Shown: in pieces, positions 1 to 8,767 of the stretch
Layout: each line of letters begins with the position of its first letter
Position numbering within the stretch: the stretch's first letter is position 1
NCBI GenBank assembly: GCA_963798985.1
Contig: CAWCVL010000009.1
Location: forward strand, 310,001-374,000
DNA length: 64,000 nucleotides
Direction: 5' to 3'
Source of the DNA: JACCTU01 sp963798985
GTDB taxonomy: Bacteria; Actinomycetota; Thermoleophilia; Gaiellales; Gaiellaceae
The notes under the pieces: model-generated
What the model was told of the DNA's origin: nothing
What the model saw: the letters and a program-made list of their open reading frames with translations, nothing else
Database searches by the model: none
Program-made: the position numbers and the translations under genes

Positions 1-219
1 AGAGCCAGGTCCTCCCATACGAGGCGGCGCGGATATGCGTCGATGCGCGCTCGACCGACGCTGTGATCAGCGCCGTCGGAGAGCTCGGCGGTCTCGGGCC
101 CCCACGTCAGGCGGAGGATCAGCAGTCGTTGCTCGTCCGCCGGGGCGTGACGGCACGCCCCGGCGCGGCGGGAGCAGCAGCAGCGCGAGGAGGCAGAGGG
201 AGAGAGTCGTCCGCGCCAC
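1..219 (-). CDS. N-terminal part of a secreted protein (runs off the left edge)
   Basis: On the minus strand a GTG at 219 opens a signal-peptide-like stretch (VARTTLSLCLLALLLL). A frame change near 165-175 then joins ADEQRLLILRLTWGPE and continues to the window edge. The first part has the charged N-terminus and Leu-rich core of an exported protein. The rest is too short to assign to a family. The gene diverges from the FKBP gene starting at 270. The frame change is probably an indel. No catalytic motif is visible, so I give no function. Confidence 0.4.
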
Positions 220-269
220 CGTCCCGATACACCGTTCACGGCCCGCCGGTTACGTAGAGTCGACCCGAC

Positions 270-649
270 GTGGCGCTCGAACGACCGCAGATCGAGAAGC
301 CCGAGGGAGACGTCCCCTTCGAGCTCGGCATCGACGACCTCGCCGTCGGCGAGGGAGACGAGGCCACCAAGGGCACGAAGGTCGCGGTGCACTACGTCGG
401 GGTCGCCTTCTCGACCGGCGAGGAGTTCGACGCGTCGTGGAACCGCGGCCAGCCGTTCGAGTTCAAGCTCGGCAAGGGCCAGGTCATCCCCGGCTGGGAC
501 GCGGGCGTCGCAGGGCATGAAGGTCGGCGGGCGCCGCAAGCTCACGATCCCGTCCGCGACCTGGCCTACGGCGCGCGAGGCGCCGGCGGCGCGTGATCAA
601 GCCGCACGAGCCGCTCGTGTTCGTGGTCGATCTGCTGTCCGTTGACTGA
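270..649 (+). CDS. FKBP-type peptidyl-prolyl cis-trans isomerase (frameshifted)
   Basis: Peptidyl-prolyl isomerase of the FKBP fold, which speeds proline isomerisation during protein folding; about 125 residues when repaired. Residues 1-80 read cleanly, with the FKBP core GTKVAVHYVGVAFSTGEEFD, the FELKLGKGQVIPGWD-type loop (here FEFKLGKGQVIPGWD) and, after a +1 shift near 509, GMKVGGRRKLTIP. Two more small indels near 556 and 593 must be fixed to reach AYGARGAGG and IKPHEPLVFVVDLLSVD, ending at the TGA at 647-649. There is no signal peptide, so it is cytosolic. A TAGAGT hexamer at 255-260 lies 9 nt before the GTG at 270, which suggests a leaderless transcript. Indels in such a small conserved gene look like sequence errors. 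Confidence 0.85.
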
Positions 650-745
650 GGAAACGCCTGGGCGGGTCGCTAGGCTAGTCGTGTCCTAGCGGGTCAGCTC
701 GCGGCCCCTCCGCCCCTGGCTTGACCGACGAATCGAGGAAACCCA

Positions 746-2376
746 ATGACCGTCGCCGCCCAGCTTCGAGTGGCGATCGCCCTGCTCGTGATCGCGCTCA
801 CCGCGATCCTCCTGGCTGCGTTCTACGTGCCCTCGCAGCTGTACTCGAGCGCGAACGAGGAGTACGTCGAGGACGTGATCCCGCTCCGCGGGTACGTGCT
901 CGACCTCAAGCAGCAGCTGCTCGAGCAGGAGGCCGCGGTCGAGGCTACCTCCGGACCGCGACGAGGGGCAGCGCCGAACGGTTCATCGGCGCCGCCGACT
1001 CGGCCAACGCCGATCTCGCGCTCGTGCGGCCGCCACGTCGGCCGCCACCCCGAGATCGCGCCGCTGCTCAGGCGCGCCACCACTCAGATCGGCGAGGTCT
1101 CCGGGGCTGAACCTGCGCCGGGATCACCGCGGGCCAACCCGGCGAGCGAGGCGAAGCGGGAGCTCGAGGCGACGGCGTTCAACGCGGCGAAGAGCACCGT
1201 CGACGCGATGCTCGAGCGAGACGGACGAGTACGTGCCGACGCCCAGGCCGAGCAGAAGTCGCCGCTCGAGCAGCTGCTCGTCGTGCTCGCGTCGCTCGGC
1301 TTCCTCGCCCTCGGCATCGGGCTGGTCCTGTTCGTCTTCGTGCCGCGCCGGGTCGGTCAGCTGTACGACAGCCGAGCAGACGTCCCGCCGCGAGGCCGAG
1401 TCGCGCGCGGACGCGGCGCGCGCGCTCGCACACGTCAGCGACGGCGTCATCCTCACCGACTCGGAGGGCCGCGTGCGCTTCTGGAACCCGGCCGCCGAGG
1501 AGCTCACGGGCATCGACGAGGACGGCGCGATCGGTCGCCAGCTCGCGCGGCTGCTGCCGGGCTGGGAGCGGCTCGCCCGGCAGCCGGAGGCGCAGTCCGG
1601 ACTGGGCGGCGCGGCGGTGCTGCCGATCCACTCGGCCACGAACGCTGGCTCTCGGTGATGAGCGCCGACTTCGGCGAGGGCGTCGTCTACGCGGTCCGCG
1701 ACGTGACCGAGGAGCGCGCGCTCGACACGCTCCGCAGCGAGTTCGTCACGACCGCCTCGCACGAGCTGCGCACGCCGATGACGTCGATCTCGGGAGCCGC
1801 GCGGACGCTGCTCCGGCACGGCGACCGACTCGGCGGCGCGGCACCAGACTTCCTCGAGATGATCGTCGCGGAGTCGGACCGGCTCTCGCGGATCGTCGAC
1901 CAGATCCTGGTCGCGAGCCGGATCGAGGCGGGCCGGATCGACGTCACGTTCGAGCGCACGGACGCCGCCGAGATCGTGCGCTCGGTGGTCGAGCGCGCGC
2001 CACGCCGCGCCCCGACGAGATCGAGCTCGACGTCAAACGTCCCGCGGCTCGAGATCGACTGCGACCCCGACCGGCTGCGCCAGGTGCTCGGGAACATCGT
2101 CGACAACGCGATCAAGTACTCGCCCGAGGGCGGCCACGTGCGCGTCGAGTCGCCGTCGACGACGACGCCGCCCGCTTCGGCGTCCACGACGCGGGCATCG
2201 GCTTCGACCCGTCGGCCGCCGAGGCGATCTTCGACCGCTTCCGCCGCCTCGACCCGCATCAGACGCGCGGCATCGGCGGCACCGGCCTCGGGCTCTACAT
2301 CTCGCGGGAGCTGGTCCGGCGCATGGGCGGCCGGATCTGGGCCGAGTCGGAGCGCGGCCGCGGCGCGTCGTTCTAA
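746..2376 (+). CDS. Membrane sensor histidine kinase with PAS domain (frameshifted)
   Basis: Two-component sensor kinase. TM helix 1 is at residues ~8-28, followed by an extracytoplasmic helical region and TM helix 2 at ~177-200. A PAS domain follows (DGVILTDSEGRVRFWNPAAEELTG, split by a frame change). The HisKA H-box SHELRTPM has its phospho-acceptor His at ~residue 338. The ATPase domain has N-box GNIVDNAIKYSPEGG and, in another frame, DAGIGFDPSAAEAIFDRFRR and GGTGLGLYISRELV. At least five frame changes are needed (near 945-970, 1110-1130, 1380, 1640, 2010 and 2160). The frame that gives GLYISREL ends at TAA 2374-2376, yet VELPLAREAAA, a normal kinase C-terminus, continues in frame behind it. 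That stop may therefore be an error. No response regulator gene is adjacent. Confidence 0.8.
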
Positions 2377-2412
2377 GTCGAGCTACCGCTCGCGCGGGAG
2401 GCAGCCGCCGCC

Positions 2413-2923
2413 CTACGAGCACTTGGGCACCGCGGGGTAGGCCACCGCGGTGTTGGCGCCGCTCTCGAGACCGAGCCGGAAGACGGAACGAGAGCGGTCG
2501 TCGTAGACCATCGTCACGTTCGCGCGCAGGCGCGCGTTCGGTGTAAACCGCCCGCGGCCATGCCGTTCACGACCGAGCGTCGGTGAAAACGCCCGAGACC
2601 GTGGCGCGCATGCGCCGGCGGGCGCCGTTGCGGATCGTCAGCGTGCCGTTCGCGATTCCCGTCTGGCCCGACGGGCGGGCCGAGATCTGGCCGACGTACG
2701 TGGCCTCGCCCGCCATCCGCGGGTCGGGGCTGACGAGGTGCCGGTGTAGGTCCCGCGGTGATCGAGTAGGTGCCGCAGCGTTGCTGCGAGGTTCCCCTCT
2801 TACCAGCGAGAACGCCGCGTAGATCGGCTGCGGGCCCTGCGTCTGCGCGACCTCCGCTGCGCTCAGCCCCGCGGGCAGCGCAAGGACCAGCACGAGTGCC
2901 ACTGCAATCGGAACGTGCTTCAT
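2413..2923 (-). CDS. Small secreted protein of unknown function (frameshifted)
   Basis: About 170 residues. The ATG at 2923 opens a clear signal peptide (MKHVPIAVALVLVLALPAGLSAAE). The mature part reads GPQPIYAAFSLVRGE and then, after frame changes, YVGQISARPSGQTGIANGTLTIRNGARRRMRATVSGVF. The C-terminus ANVTMVYDDRSRSVFRLGLE ends in PKCS before TAG (2413-2415). The alternating hydrophobic pattern suggests a beta-sandwich, which is an inference. The gene converges on the histidine kinase. I do not recognise the family. Three or more indels interrupt it. Confidence 0.55.
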
Positions 2924-3024
2924 CCTCGAACCTCCATCCTCCCGGAGGCAGGGCCCTGGACGACCACGTCGAGAGTGTATGGAGTCCGATGGAGTCCGGT
3001 CGATCAGAGCCAGGTGGCGCGTGG

Positions 3025-3030
3025 TAACAC
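3025..3030 (+). promoter_or_regulatory. -10-like hexamer giving a leaderless start for the FAD oxidoreductase
   Basis: TAACAC lies 9 nt before GTG 3040. Transcription starting about 7-9 nt downstream would begin at or next to that codon. This is one of several such arrangements in the window. No convincing -35 box is seen. Confidence 0.3.
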
Positions 3031-3039
3031 TTGGCCGCT

Positions 3040-4249
3040 GTGTACGACGTGATCGTGGTGGGGGCGCGATGTGCCGGGTCTCCGCTGGCAATGCTTCTTG
3101 CCCGCCGCGGGTACCGCGTCTTGCTCCTCGACCGAGCGCGCTTCCCGAGCGACACCGTGTCCACGCACTACATCCACCAGCCCGGCGTGGCGCACGCTCG
3201 AAGGCGTGGGGACTGCTCGATCAGGTCCGCGCCACCGGCTGCCCACCGATCGAGGAAGTGGGCTGGGACATCGAGGGCATCACGTTCTCGCGGTCATCCG
3301 CCTGCGCCGGATGGCGTCGCGGAAGCCTTCGGTCCGCGCCGGTCGGTCCTGGACGCGATCCTGGTGCAGGCAGCGGTGGAGGCCGGCGCCGAGTTCCGCG
3401 AGACCTTCACCGTCAAGGAGCTCGTCCGAGACGACGGGCGCGTCGTCGGCATAACGGGCCTTCTGCACCGAGGCGCGACGGTCACCGAGCGAGCCGGCGT
3501 GGTGATCGCGTGCCGACGGACTCCGGTCGACCGTCGCCAGGGCGGTGGCGGCAACCCCGTGCACGAGGAGCACTCGCCGAGCACCCATCGCGTACGACGA
3601 CGTACTCGTCCGGGGTCCAGATCGACCGTCTGGAGTACCACAAGGTCCCGGGGCTCGGGCGCGAGCCGTCTTCCCCACGAACGCACGGCCTCGATGAGTG
3701 CGTCAGCCTCGCGTGGTCTGCCTATGACTACCCCGAAGGTGTGCGCTCGCGACGATCCAGAGGGCAACTACCTGGCCGCGTTGCGCACAGTTCCCGGCCC
3801 TGGCCGAGCGAGTCTTGACGGGCGAGCGCGTCGAGCGGTTCGCCGGAGATGGCGAGCATCACCGAACCTGTTCCGACAGTCGGCAGGCCCCGGTTGGGCC
3901 CTGGTAGGTGACGACCGGCTACCACAAGGATCCCGGCCGCAGCACCAGCGGGATCACGGACGCGTTTCGGGACGCCGAGATGCTCACCGATGATGCTCGA
4001 TCGGGCCTTCACCGAGTCCCGCCCGGTGGACGAAGCGCTTGCCGACTGATGCGCGCAGCCGGGACGAGGCGAGCCGATGCCCTGGTTCCGATGGGCGGTC
4101 TCCGGTTTGCCCGCTTCGACGCGCTCACGCCACCGATGCGCGACTTCTTGATCACGATGGCCGCGGATCAGGAGTGGGCGAACCGCTACTGCGGGCTGAA
4201 CGCCGAAACGGTGAACCCCGACGAGTTCTTCGCTACGCCCGCGGCGTAA
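3040..4249 (+). CDS. FAD-dependent oxidoreductase (geranylgeranyl reductase/PHBH-like), many frameshifts
   Basis: Flavoprotein with an N-terminal FAD-binding Rossmann motif right at the start (VYDVIVVGARCAGSPLAMLL). I chose GTG 3040 because it places the beta-alpha-beta fold at the N-terminus as usual and follows a -10 box; TTG 3031 is the alternative. Later recognisable pieces are ARFPSDTVSTHYIHQPGV, GLLDQVRATGCPPIEEVGW, RRSVLDAILVQAAVEAGAE, NYLAALRTVPGLAERV, FRDAEML and the tail LTPPMRDFLITMAADQEW...FFATPAA, ending at TAA 4247-4249. They fall in different frames and imply at least eight indels over 1.2 kb. It could be a true pseudogene, but neighbouring essential genes show the same damage. 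The substrate cannot be told. Confidence 0.7.
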
Positions 4250-4263
4250 CGCGAGCCTGAGGA

Positions 4264-4335
4264 AGCCGACGCCCGGACTCGAACCGGGACCCCTTCATTA
4301 CGAGTGAAGTGCTCTACCAGCTGAGCTACGTCGGC
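4264..4335 (-). tRNA. tRNA-Thr, anticodon CGT
   Basis: Read on the minus strand, the cloverleaf is complete. The acceptor stem is GCCGACG/CGTCGGC, the D stem GCTC/GAGC with loop AGCTGGTA, and the anticodon stem CTTCA/TGAAG with loop CTCGTAA. The anticodon CGT (4300-4302) reads ACG threonine codons. The T arm is CCGGG paired around TTCGAGT, with discriminator T. CCA is not encoded. It lies between the oxidoreductase and the tail of the sigma factor gene and shows no sign of serving as an integration site. Confidence 0.97.
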
Positions 4336-4376
4336 GCGTCGGCCTAGTGTAGCCCGCGGTTTTCGGGCCGGCCCGG

Positions 4377-5517
4377 CTACTTCTTCGGGCGTTGTCCTTT
4401 TCTTCGTCGTCGCCCTGGCCGCTGTCGCTGCGGCGTGGGGATGCGACGGGCGCGGCGTTGTTCGGCGGCGGGCGGGCTCCGGCTGCGGGTCGCGTCGCGC
4501 TCTTGCCCTCGCCTTCGGCTTCTCCTTGCGCGCGTTGCCGTTCGCCTGGGCCTGCGGGCTGCTGCTTCTTGGCCTGACCGGGCGGAGTGGCCTTGGGCTT
4601 CGGCGTCTGCGTCGTCGGCGGCGCCGGTCGAGCCGCCGGAGCCTGCGCTGCGCCCGCGGCTGGGCGCCTCGACGACCGGCGCGGACTCGACTGGCCGGCG
4701 CTCCGGCGGACGCCGCGGCTCGCGCGCTCGCGACGTCGCGCTGCGGGCGTCGGCCGGTCGAGCGCGACCCGGCGCGCCGGTACCGCCTCCGCGACGCGCG
4801 CGTCACCGCCTCGCTTCTCGGGCGCGGGCTTCGAGACCGGCGCTCGGCGGAGCGGTCGCGACCACGACGGTCGCCCGAGACCGCGACCGCCGCCGCGGCG
4901 ACCTTCACCGCGACCCCGCCCTCGAAGAGCCCTTGAGCATGGCGACCAGCCCGCCGGCGTCGAGCGCCTGCGCAGCCGCGCGAGCAGGCCGGGCCGCGGC
5001 TCGGACTCGAGGTTCGCCGCGAGCGTCGCCGCGCGCGGAAGATCAGCGTCTCGACCGCCGACTGTGAGAGCTCGAGCTCGTCGGCGATCTCGTGGTACGA
5101 GAGACCCTGCCACTCGCGGAGCAGGATCGCGCGGCGCTGGTTGTCGGGCATGTGCTCGAGCGCCTCGGTCAGGCGATCAGGTCGTCGCGCGACTCGCGCG
5201 GCGGTGCGGGCACGACGTCCTGCACGGCCTCGAAGTCGCTCGGCGACTCGACACGGCCGCGGCGTCGCGTCGAACGGCGGCGCGTCAGACAGAACGTTGT
5301 GCGCGATCTTGAACAGCCAGGGCGAGCTCCGCTTCGGGCGTGACGCCGCGCTGGAGCGCGCGATGCGCGTTCAGGAACGTCGACTGGAGCGCGTCCTCGG
5401 CCTCGTCGCGCGAGCCGAGCTGGTTCACGCAGAAGCCGAAGATCTGGCCGAGTATCGCTCGTAGAGATCGTGGGTCGCGTCGGCGTCGCGGGCTGCCGCG
5501 CTCAACGTGTGCTGCAC
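4377..5517 (-). CDS. Sigma-70 family sigma factor with transmembrane C-terminal tail (frameshifted)
   Basis: RNA polymerase sigma factor, region 2 plus region 4 type. Region 2 reads THDLYERYSA + QIFGFCVNQLGSRDEAEDA + LQSTFLNAHRALQRGV. Region 4 reads HMPDNQRRAILLREWQGLSY then HEIADELELSQSAVETLIFR. After region 4 comes a basic linker, then LFEGGVAVKVAAAAVAVSG and, one frame over, ATVVVATAPPSAGLEARARE. Together these give a ~22-residue hydrophobic segment that looks like a TM helix. About 180 residues of Ala/Pro/Gln/Lys-rich low-complexity sequence follow, ending GQGDDEEKDNA and probably RPKK-TAG at 4377. GTG 5517 (VQHTLSAAARDADATHDLY) is my start; ATG 5631 is an upstream alternative. At least four indels. 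The topology suggests a membrane-held sigma factor, an inference from sequence only. Confidence 0.75.
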
Positions 5518-5609
5518 GACCGATAGGACGGGACTGCGGCGATGCCGACCTCCAGACTCGTCGACTGGGACGAGCCGCAATCCGCCTGGAGGACCGGACG
5601 CAGTGTGGT

Positions 5610-6746
5610 TCAGCCACCGCGCGAGCTGCAAGTGGCCGCGAAAGTCGTACGGCTATGACTCGTAAACCAGGTTCGGCGCCCGAGCTCCCGCCGCAGGCGG
5701 ACGAAGAGCGCCTCGAGCGCGAGCTCCGGGTTCAGGTTGAACTCCTCGAGCTCGCGCCAGACCTGGCGGACGAGCTCGCACGCGCGCTCGGCGCCGGCGA
5801 GCCGCTCGACGCGTCGCGTCCTCGCGCAGCTCGGCGAGCCGGTCGGAGTGGATCGCGGCGCGCTCGGCGCCCGCCGCGACGACGACGAGGTCGCGGTACC
5901 AGGCCGCGAGCTCCTCGAGCGACGCGAGCAGCTCCTCGCGCTCGGCGCCGCGCTGCGCGCGGCGAAGCGCGCTGGTCGGCCTCGCGCTGCGTCAGGTCGA
6001 GCCGCTCGAGCGCCTGCCTCGCGCCTCGCGCGCGCCTCGGCCCCGCGCTCGGCCGCGGCGTCGAGGAGCCGCGCCGCCGCGTCCGCCGGCTCGAACTCGG
6101 GATCGCGGTAGACGTCGCGCGCGAGCTCGAGCAGCGCGTCGCGTCGCTCGGCGGCGGCGGGGTCGAGCAGGCGCTCGACGCGGTCGAGCCGCCCGCCGGC
6201 GACGCGCGCGAGCGCGGTCAGCTCTCGGCGGCGAGCTCCGGCGCGCGCGACTCGATCTCCTCGCGCACGGCGCGCTCGCGACAGGCGCCGGAACGGCACG
6301 TGCTGGCAGCGCGAGCGGATCGTCTCCGGCAGCGGGCCGAGCTCGTCGGCGACCAGCACGATCACCGCGTACGGCGGCGGCTCCTCGAGGTCCTTGAGCA
6401 GCGCGTCGGCGGCGTCCTCGTTCATGCGTGTCGGCGTCGAGAGCGAGGTAGACGCGGCGCTGCGCCTCGAACGGGCGCATGTGCAGGTCGTGGCGCAGCG
6501 TGCGGATGTCGTCGATCCGGATCTGGTCGCCGAGCGGCTCGAGCTCGTAGACGTCGGGGTGCGCGTGGCGGAGCACGCGGTCGGGCTCGCCGATCAGCTC
6601 GGCGGCGAACGCGAGCGCCGCCGCGCGCTTGCCGACGCCGCGCGGCCCGTGGAAGAGGTACGCGTGCGCGCGGCCCGTCCGCGAGCGCGGCGCGCGAGCA
6701 GGCGCTTCGCCTCGGGCTGCTCAGGAAAGGTCTCGAAGCTGTCCAT
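5610..6746 (-). CDS. holB: DNA polymerase III delta' subunit (frameshifted)
   Basis: Clamp-loader delta' subunit. It starts MDSFETFPEQPEAKRLLAR inside the end of tmk. In successive frames it continues AYLFHGPRGVGK-like sequence (Walker A region), HAHPDVYELEPLGDQIRIDD + IRTLRHDLHMRPFEAQRRVY, NEDAADALLKDLEEPPPYAV + IVLVADELGPLPETIRSRCQ (sensor region) and a helical C-terminus ending near ELVRQVWRELEEFNLNPELA. The pairing downstream of tmk with overlapping ends is the common actinobacterial arrangement. About four indels break it. As the gene is essential in bacteria, these are best read as sequence errors. The C-terminal stop (TGA at 5610) is approximate because the last frame is uncertain. Confidence 0.85.
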
Positions 6747-7334
6747 AGATCGTGCGCGCGAGCTCGTCGGGCTCCGCGAGCCGTCGACGGCGAGGATACG
6801 GCTCGGGAAGAGCTCCGCGAGCTCGCGGTAGGCGCGGTCGACCTGCGCGACGAACTCGTCGTCCTCGCGCTCGATCCGGTCGGGCGCTCCCGATGTAGCG
6901 CTGGCGGGACTTGGCCGGGTCGACGAGCAGGAGGAACGGTCTGGTCGGGGAGCAGGCCGCGCGTCGCCTGGAGGTTCAGCTCGAGCACGGGCTCGACGCC
7001 GAGGCCGCGCGCGATCCCCTGGTAGGCGAGCGACGAGTCGATGTAGCGGTCGCAGAGCACGGTGGCGCCGCGCTCGAGGGCCGGCGCGATCACCGCTCGA
7101 CGAGCTGCGCGCGCGCGGCGGCGAACAGCGCGGCCTCGGCCCAGGGCGACGATCTCCTCGTGGCGGTGGAGGACGACCTCGCGGACGTGCTCGCCGAGCT
7201 CGGTGCCGCCCGGCTCGCGCGTCGCGACGACCTCGCGGCCCGTCCGCCTCGAGCGCGCGCTCGAGGAGCTCGACCTGCGTCGTCTTGCCCGAGCCGTCGA
7301 GGCCCTCGAAGGTGATGAACACGCGGGCCAGCAT
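6721..7334 (-). CDS. tmk: Thymidylate kinase (frameshifted)
   Basis: dTMP kinase, converting dTMP to dTDP in DNA precursor synthesis; ~204 residues when repaired, the usual length. The N-terminus MLARVFITFEGLDGSGKTTQ carries the P-loop GLDGSGKTT at residues ~10-18. LLCDRYIDSSLAYQGIARGL-type sequence (here ATVLCDRYIDSSLAYQG, the DRY motif) and EPVLELNLQATRGLLPDQT follow in another frame. The C-terminal third returns to the first frame: DRIEREDDEFVAQVDRAYRE, then ELFPSRILAVDG, and finally DELARTIYGQLRDLS before TGA 6721-6723. The end overlaps the holB start by 26 nt. At least three indels. An intact copy must exist in the organism, so errors are likely. Confidence 0.93.
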
Positions 7335-7378
7335 AGGGAGGAAGGAGGCGCGACGAGTGGGGCGAATCTGGACCGCCC

Positions 7379-7873
7379 GTGGACTACCCCGTTCAGGCCA
7401 ACCGCTGGCGGACGCGCGCGCTGCTCTTCGCGGCGATCGCGATGCTCGAGTTGCTTGCGCTCGTCGGGGTCGGCTCGCTCGTTGCGGCCCGGCTGCTGGC
7501 GGGGGAGGTCGAGACGGCGGCGCGGGCGCGGGAGCTCCCGGCGACGAAGCGCGACACGCCGGCCCCGACGTCCCCCAAGCGCCCGTGCTCGAGCGCTCCG
7601 AGACGTCGGTCGTGGTCCTGAACGGCAACGGCATCTCCGGCGCCGCGGGCGAGGCAGCGGGACGGCTCCGCACGCTCACCTACGTCGTCGCGGGCGCGGG
7701 CAACGCGCCGCGCACCGACTACGCGAAGACGATCGTCGAGTACCGCGCCCGGCTACGAGCGAGAGGCCCGCCGGCTCGCCGCCGATGTCGGCGTCAAGCT
7801 CGTCGGGCCCCTCGACGGACTCCGCGCGAAAGACCTGATGGGCGCGCACGTCGCGCTCGTCCTCGGCCGCTAA
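7379..7873 (+). CDS. Membrane-anchored LytR_C-domain protein (frameshifted)
   Basis: About 164 residues. A short cytosolic N-terminus (VDYPVQANRWRTR) is followed by one TM helix (ALLFAAIAMLELLALVGVGSLVAARLL, residues ~13-38), a linker, and an extracellular LytR C-terminal-type domain: SVVVLNGNGISGAAGEAAGR, TYVVAGAGNAPRTDYAKTIV, EREARRLAADVGVKLVGPLD and MGAHVALVLGR. These are the VxVLNG and final ALVLG strands of PF13399-like domains. Two indels, near 7590 and 7755, separate the frames. It stands alone rather than fused to a LytR catalytic domain, as in many actinobacteria, where such proteins are thought to act in cell-envelope functions. Its stop TAA (7871-7873) overlaps the stop of the convergent SRPBCC gene. 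Confidence 0.7.
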
Positions 7874-8350
7874 GACGCCAGCAGCTCCTCGAGCACGTCG
7901 TAGCTCTCCGCGACTCCGGTCGCCATGCCGGACTCGAGGACGCGCGTCGCGGATCTGCTGCGACTCGTAGAGCACCGTCGTCGTGACGGTCGTCTTGCCG
8001 TCCTCCTCCTCGAAGACCAGCGTGTCGAGCGCCTCGCCCTCGTACCACGGGTCGTCGAACTTCTCGGTGGCGACGAGCCGCTCGGGCGCCACGATCTCGC
8101 GGTAGACGCCGCCCATGCCCATCTCCGCGCCGTCCGGCCCGCGCCACACGAAGCGGTACGCGCCGCCGACCCTCAGGTCGACCTCGCACACCGCCAGCGA
8201 CCAGCCGTTGCGGACGCCGAGCCAGCGCTTGAGCAGCTCGGGCTTCGTCCAGGCGTCGAAGACCAGCTCGCGCGGCGCGTCGAAGACGCGCGTCATCACG
8301 ATCTCGCGCTCGGTCGGCGTCGTGACCTGCAGTGTTTCCGTGTTCGTCAT
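7870..8350 (-). CDS. SRPBCC/AHSA1-family protein
   Basis: START-fold ligand-binding protein of the AHSA1 (activator of Hsp90 ATPase-like) family, ~159 residues. Recognisable parts are REIVMTRVFDAPRELVFDAW, TKPELLKRWLG, GWSLAVCEVDLRVGGAYRFV, EMGMGGVYREIVAPERLVAT and KTTVTTTVLYESQQIRDA. A single indel near 7930 shifts to VLESGMATGVAESYDVLEEL before TAG (7870-7872). The ArsR gene sits immediately upstream with its end at or overlapping this ATG (8350). ArsR plus AHSA1 pairs are common, the regulator probably controlling the pair. The ligand is unknown. Confidence 0.88.
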
Positions 8351-8708
8351 CGCTCGTCTCCTTCCGCTTGTCGTCCGCTTCGTCTCCTTCAGCTCCTCGA
8401 GCAGCGCGTCGAGGCGCTGGAAGCTGTCCTCCCAGAACCGCCGGTAGCCGCTCCAGCCACTCGGTGGCCTCCGCGAGCGGCTGCGCCTCGAGCCGGCGCG
8501 GCCGGCGCTGCGCGTCGCGGCCGCGCGAGATCAGCCCGGCGCGCTCGAGCACCTTGAGGTGCTTGGAGATCGCGGGCTGGCTCATGGCGAACGGCTCGGC
8601 CAGCTCGGTCACCGACGCCTCGCCCGAGGCGAGCCGGGCGAGGATCGCCCGCCGCGTGGGATCGGCGAGCGCGGCGAAGGTCGCGTCGAGTGTCGCTGTG
8701 GCTTCCAT
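8347..8708 (-). CDS. ArsR-family transcriptional regulator
   Basis: Winged-helix repressor, about 115 residues, starting MEATATLDATFAALADPTRR at ATG 8708. The HTH is SVTELAEPFAMSQPAISKHL then KVLERAGLISRGRDAQRR. No metal-binding Cys pair is seen in the recognition helix, so it is not a classical arsenic sensor. This type usually pairs with AHSA1 proteins. An indel near 8449 shifts WLERL.. to RRFWEDSFQRLDALLEELKE. The reading frame then has no stop before the ATG of the SRPBCC gene, so the exact end is uncertain (a small second indel is likely). A good promoter lies just upstream. Confidence 0.88.
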
Positions 8709-8719
8709 AACCAGTCGGT

Positions 8720-8749
8720 AATATAAAGCCAGCGGGCGACGAGTGTCAA
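8720..8749 (-). promoter_or_regulatory. Promoter of the ArsR-SRPBCC operon
   Basis: On the minus strand, TTGACA (8744-8749) and TATATT (8720-8725) are separated by 18 nt. This is a near-consensus housekeeping promoter and the best one in the window. The start would lie only a few bases before ATG 8708, giving a very short or no leader. The ArsR protein may bind here itself, an inference. Confidence 0.7.
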
Positions 8750-8754
8750 GTGCC

Positions 8755-8760
8755 CATAAT
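8755..8760 (+). promoter_or_regulatory. -10 box (CATAAT) of the methyltransferase gene
   Basis: CATAAT is 7 nt before GTG 8768, which would make a leaderless transcript. It sits back to back with the ArsR promoter, so both could be affected by the same regulator. Confidence 0.4.
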
Positions 8761-8767
8761 CGGCCGC

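Noticed and set aside
35..520. Long Arg/Ala/Gly-rich frames throughout the GC-rich sequence
   Set aside because: These are frames opposite or shifted to real genes; their low-complexity Arg, Ala and Pro content and lack of start signals mark them as artefacts.
2374..2440. True early end of the histidine kinase at TAA 2374
   Set aside because: Not fully rejected: VELPLAREAAA after the stop looks like the normal kinase end, so the TAA may be an error, but no clean alternative end was found.
4264..4335. tRNA-Thr as an integration site for a mobile element
   Set aside because: No integrase and no repeated tRNA 3' end were found nearby.
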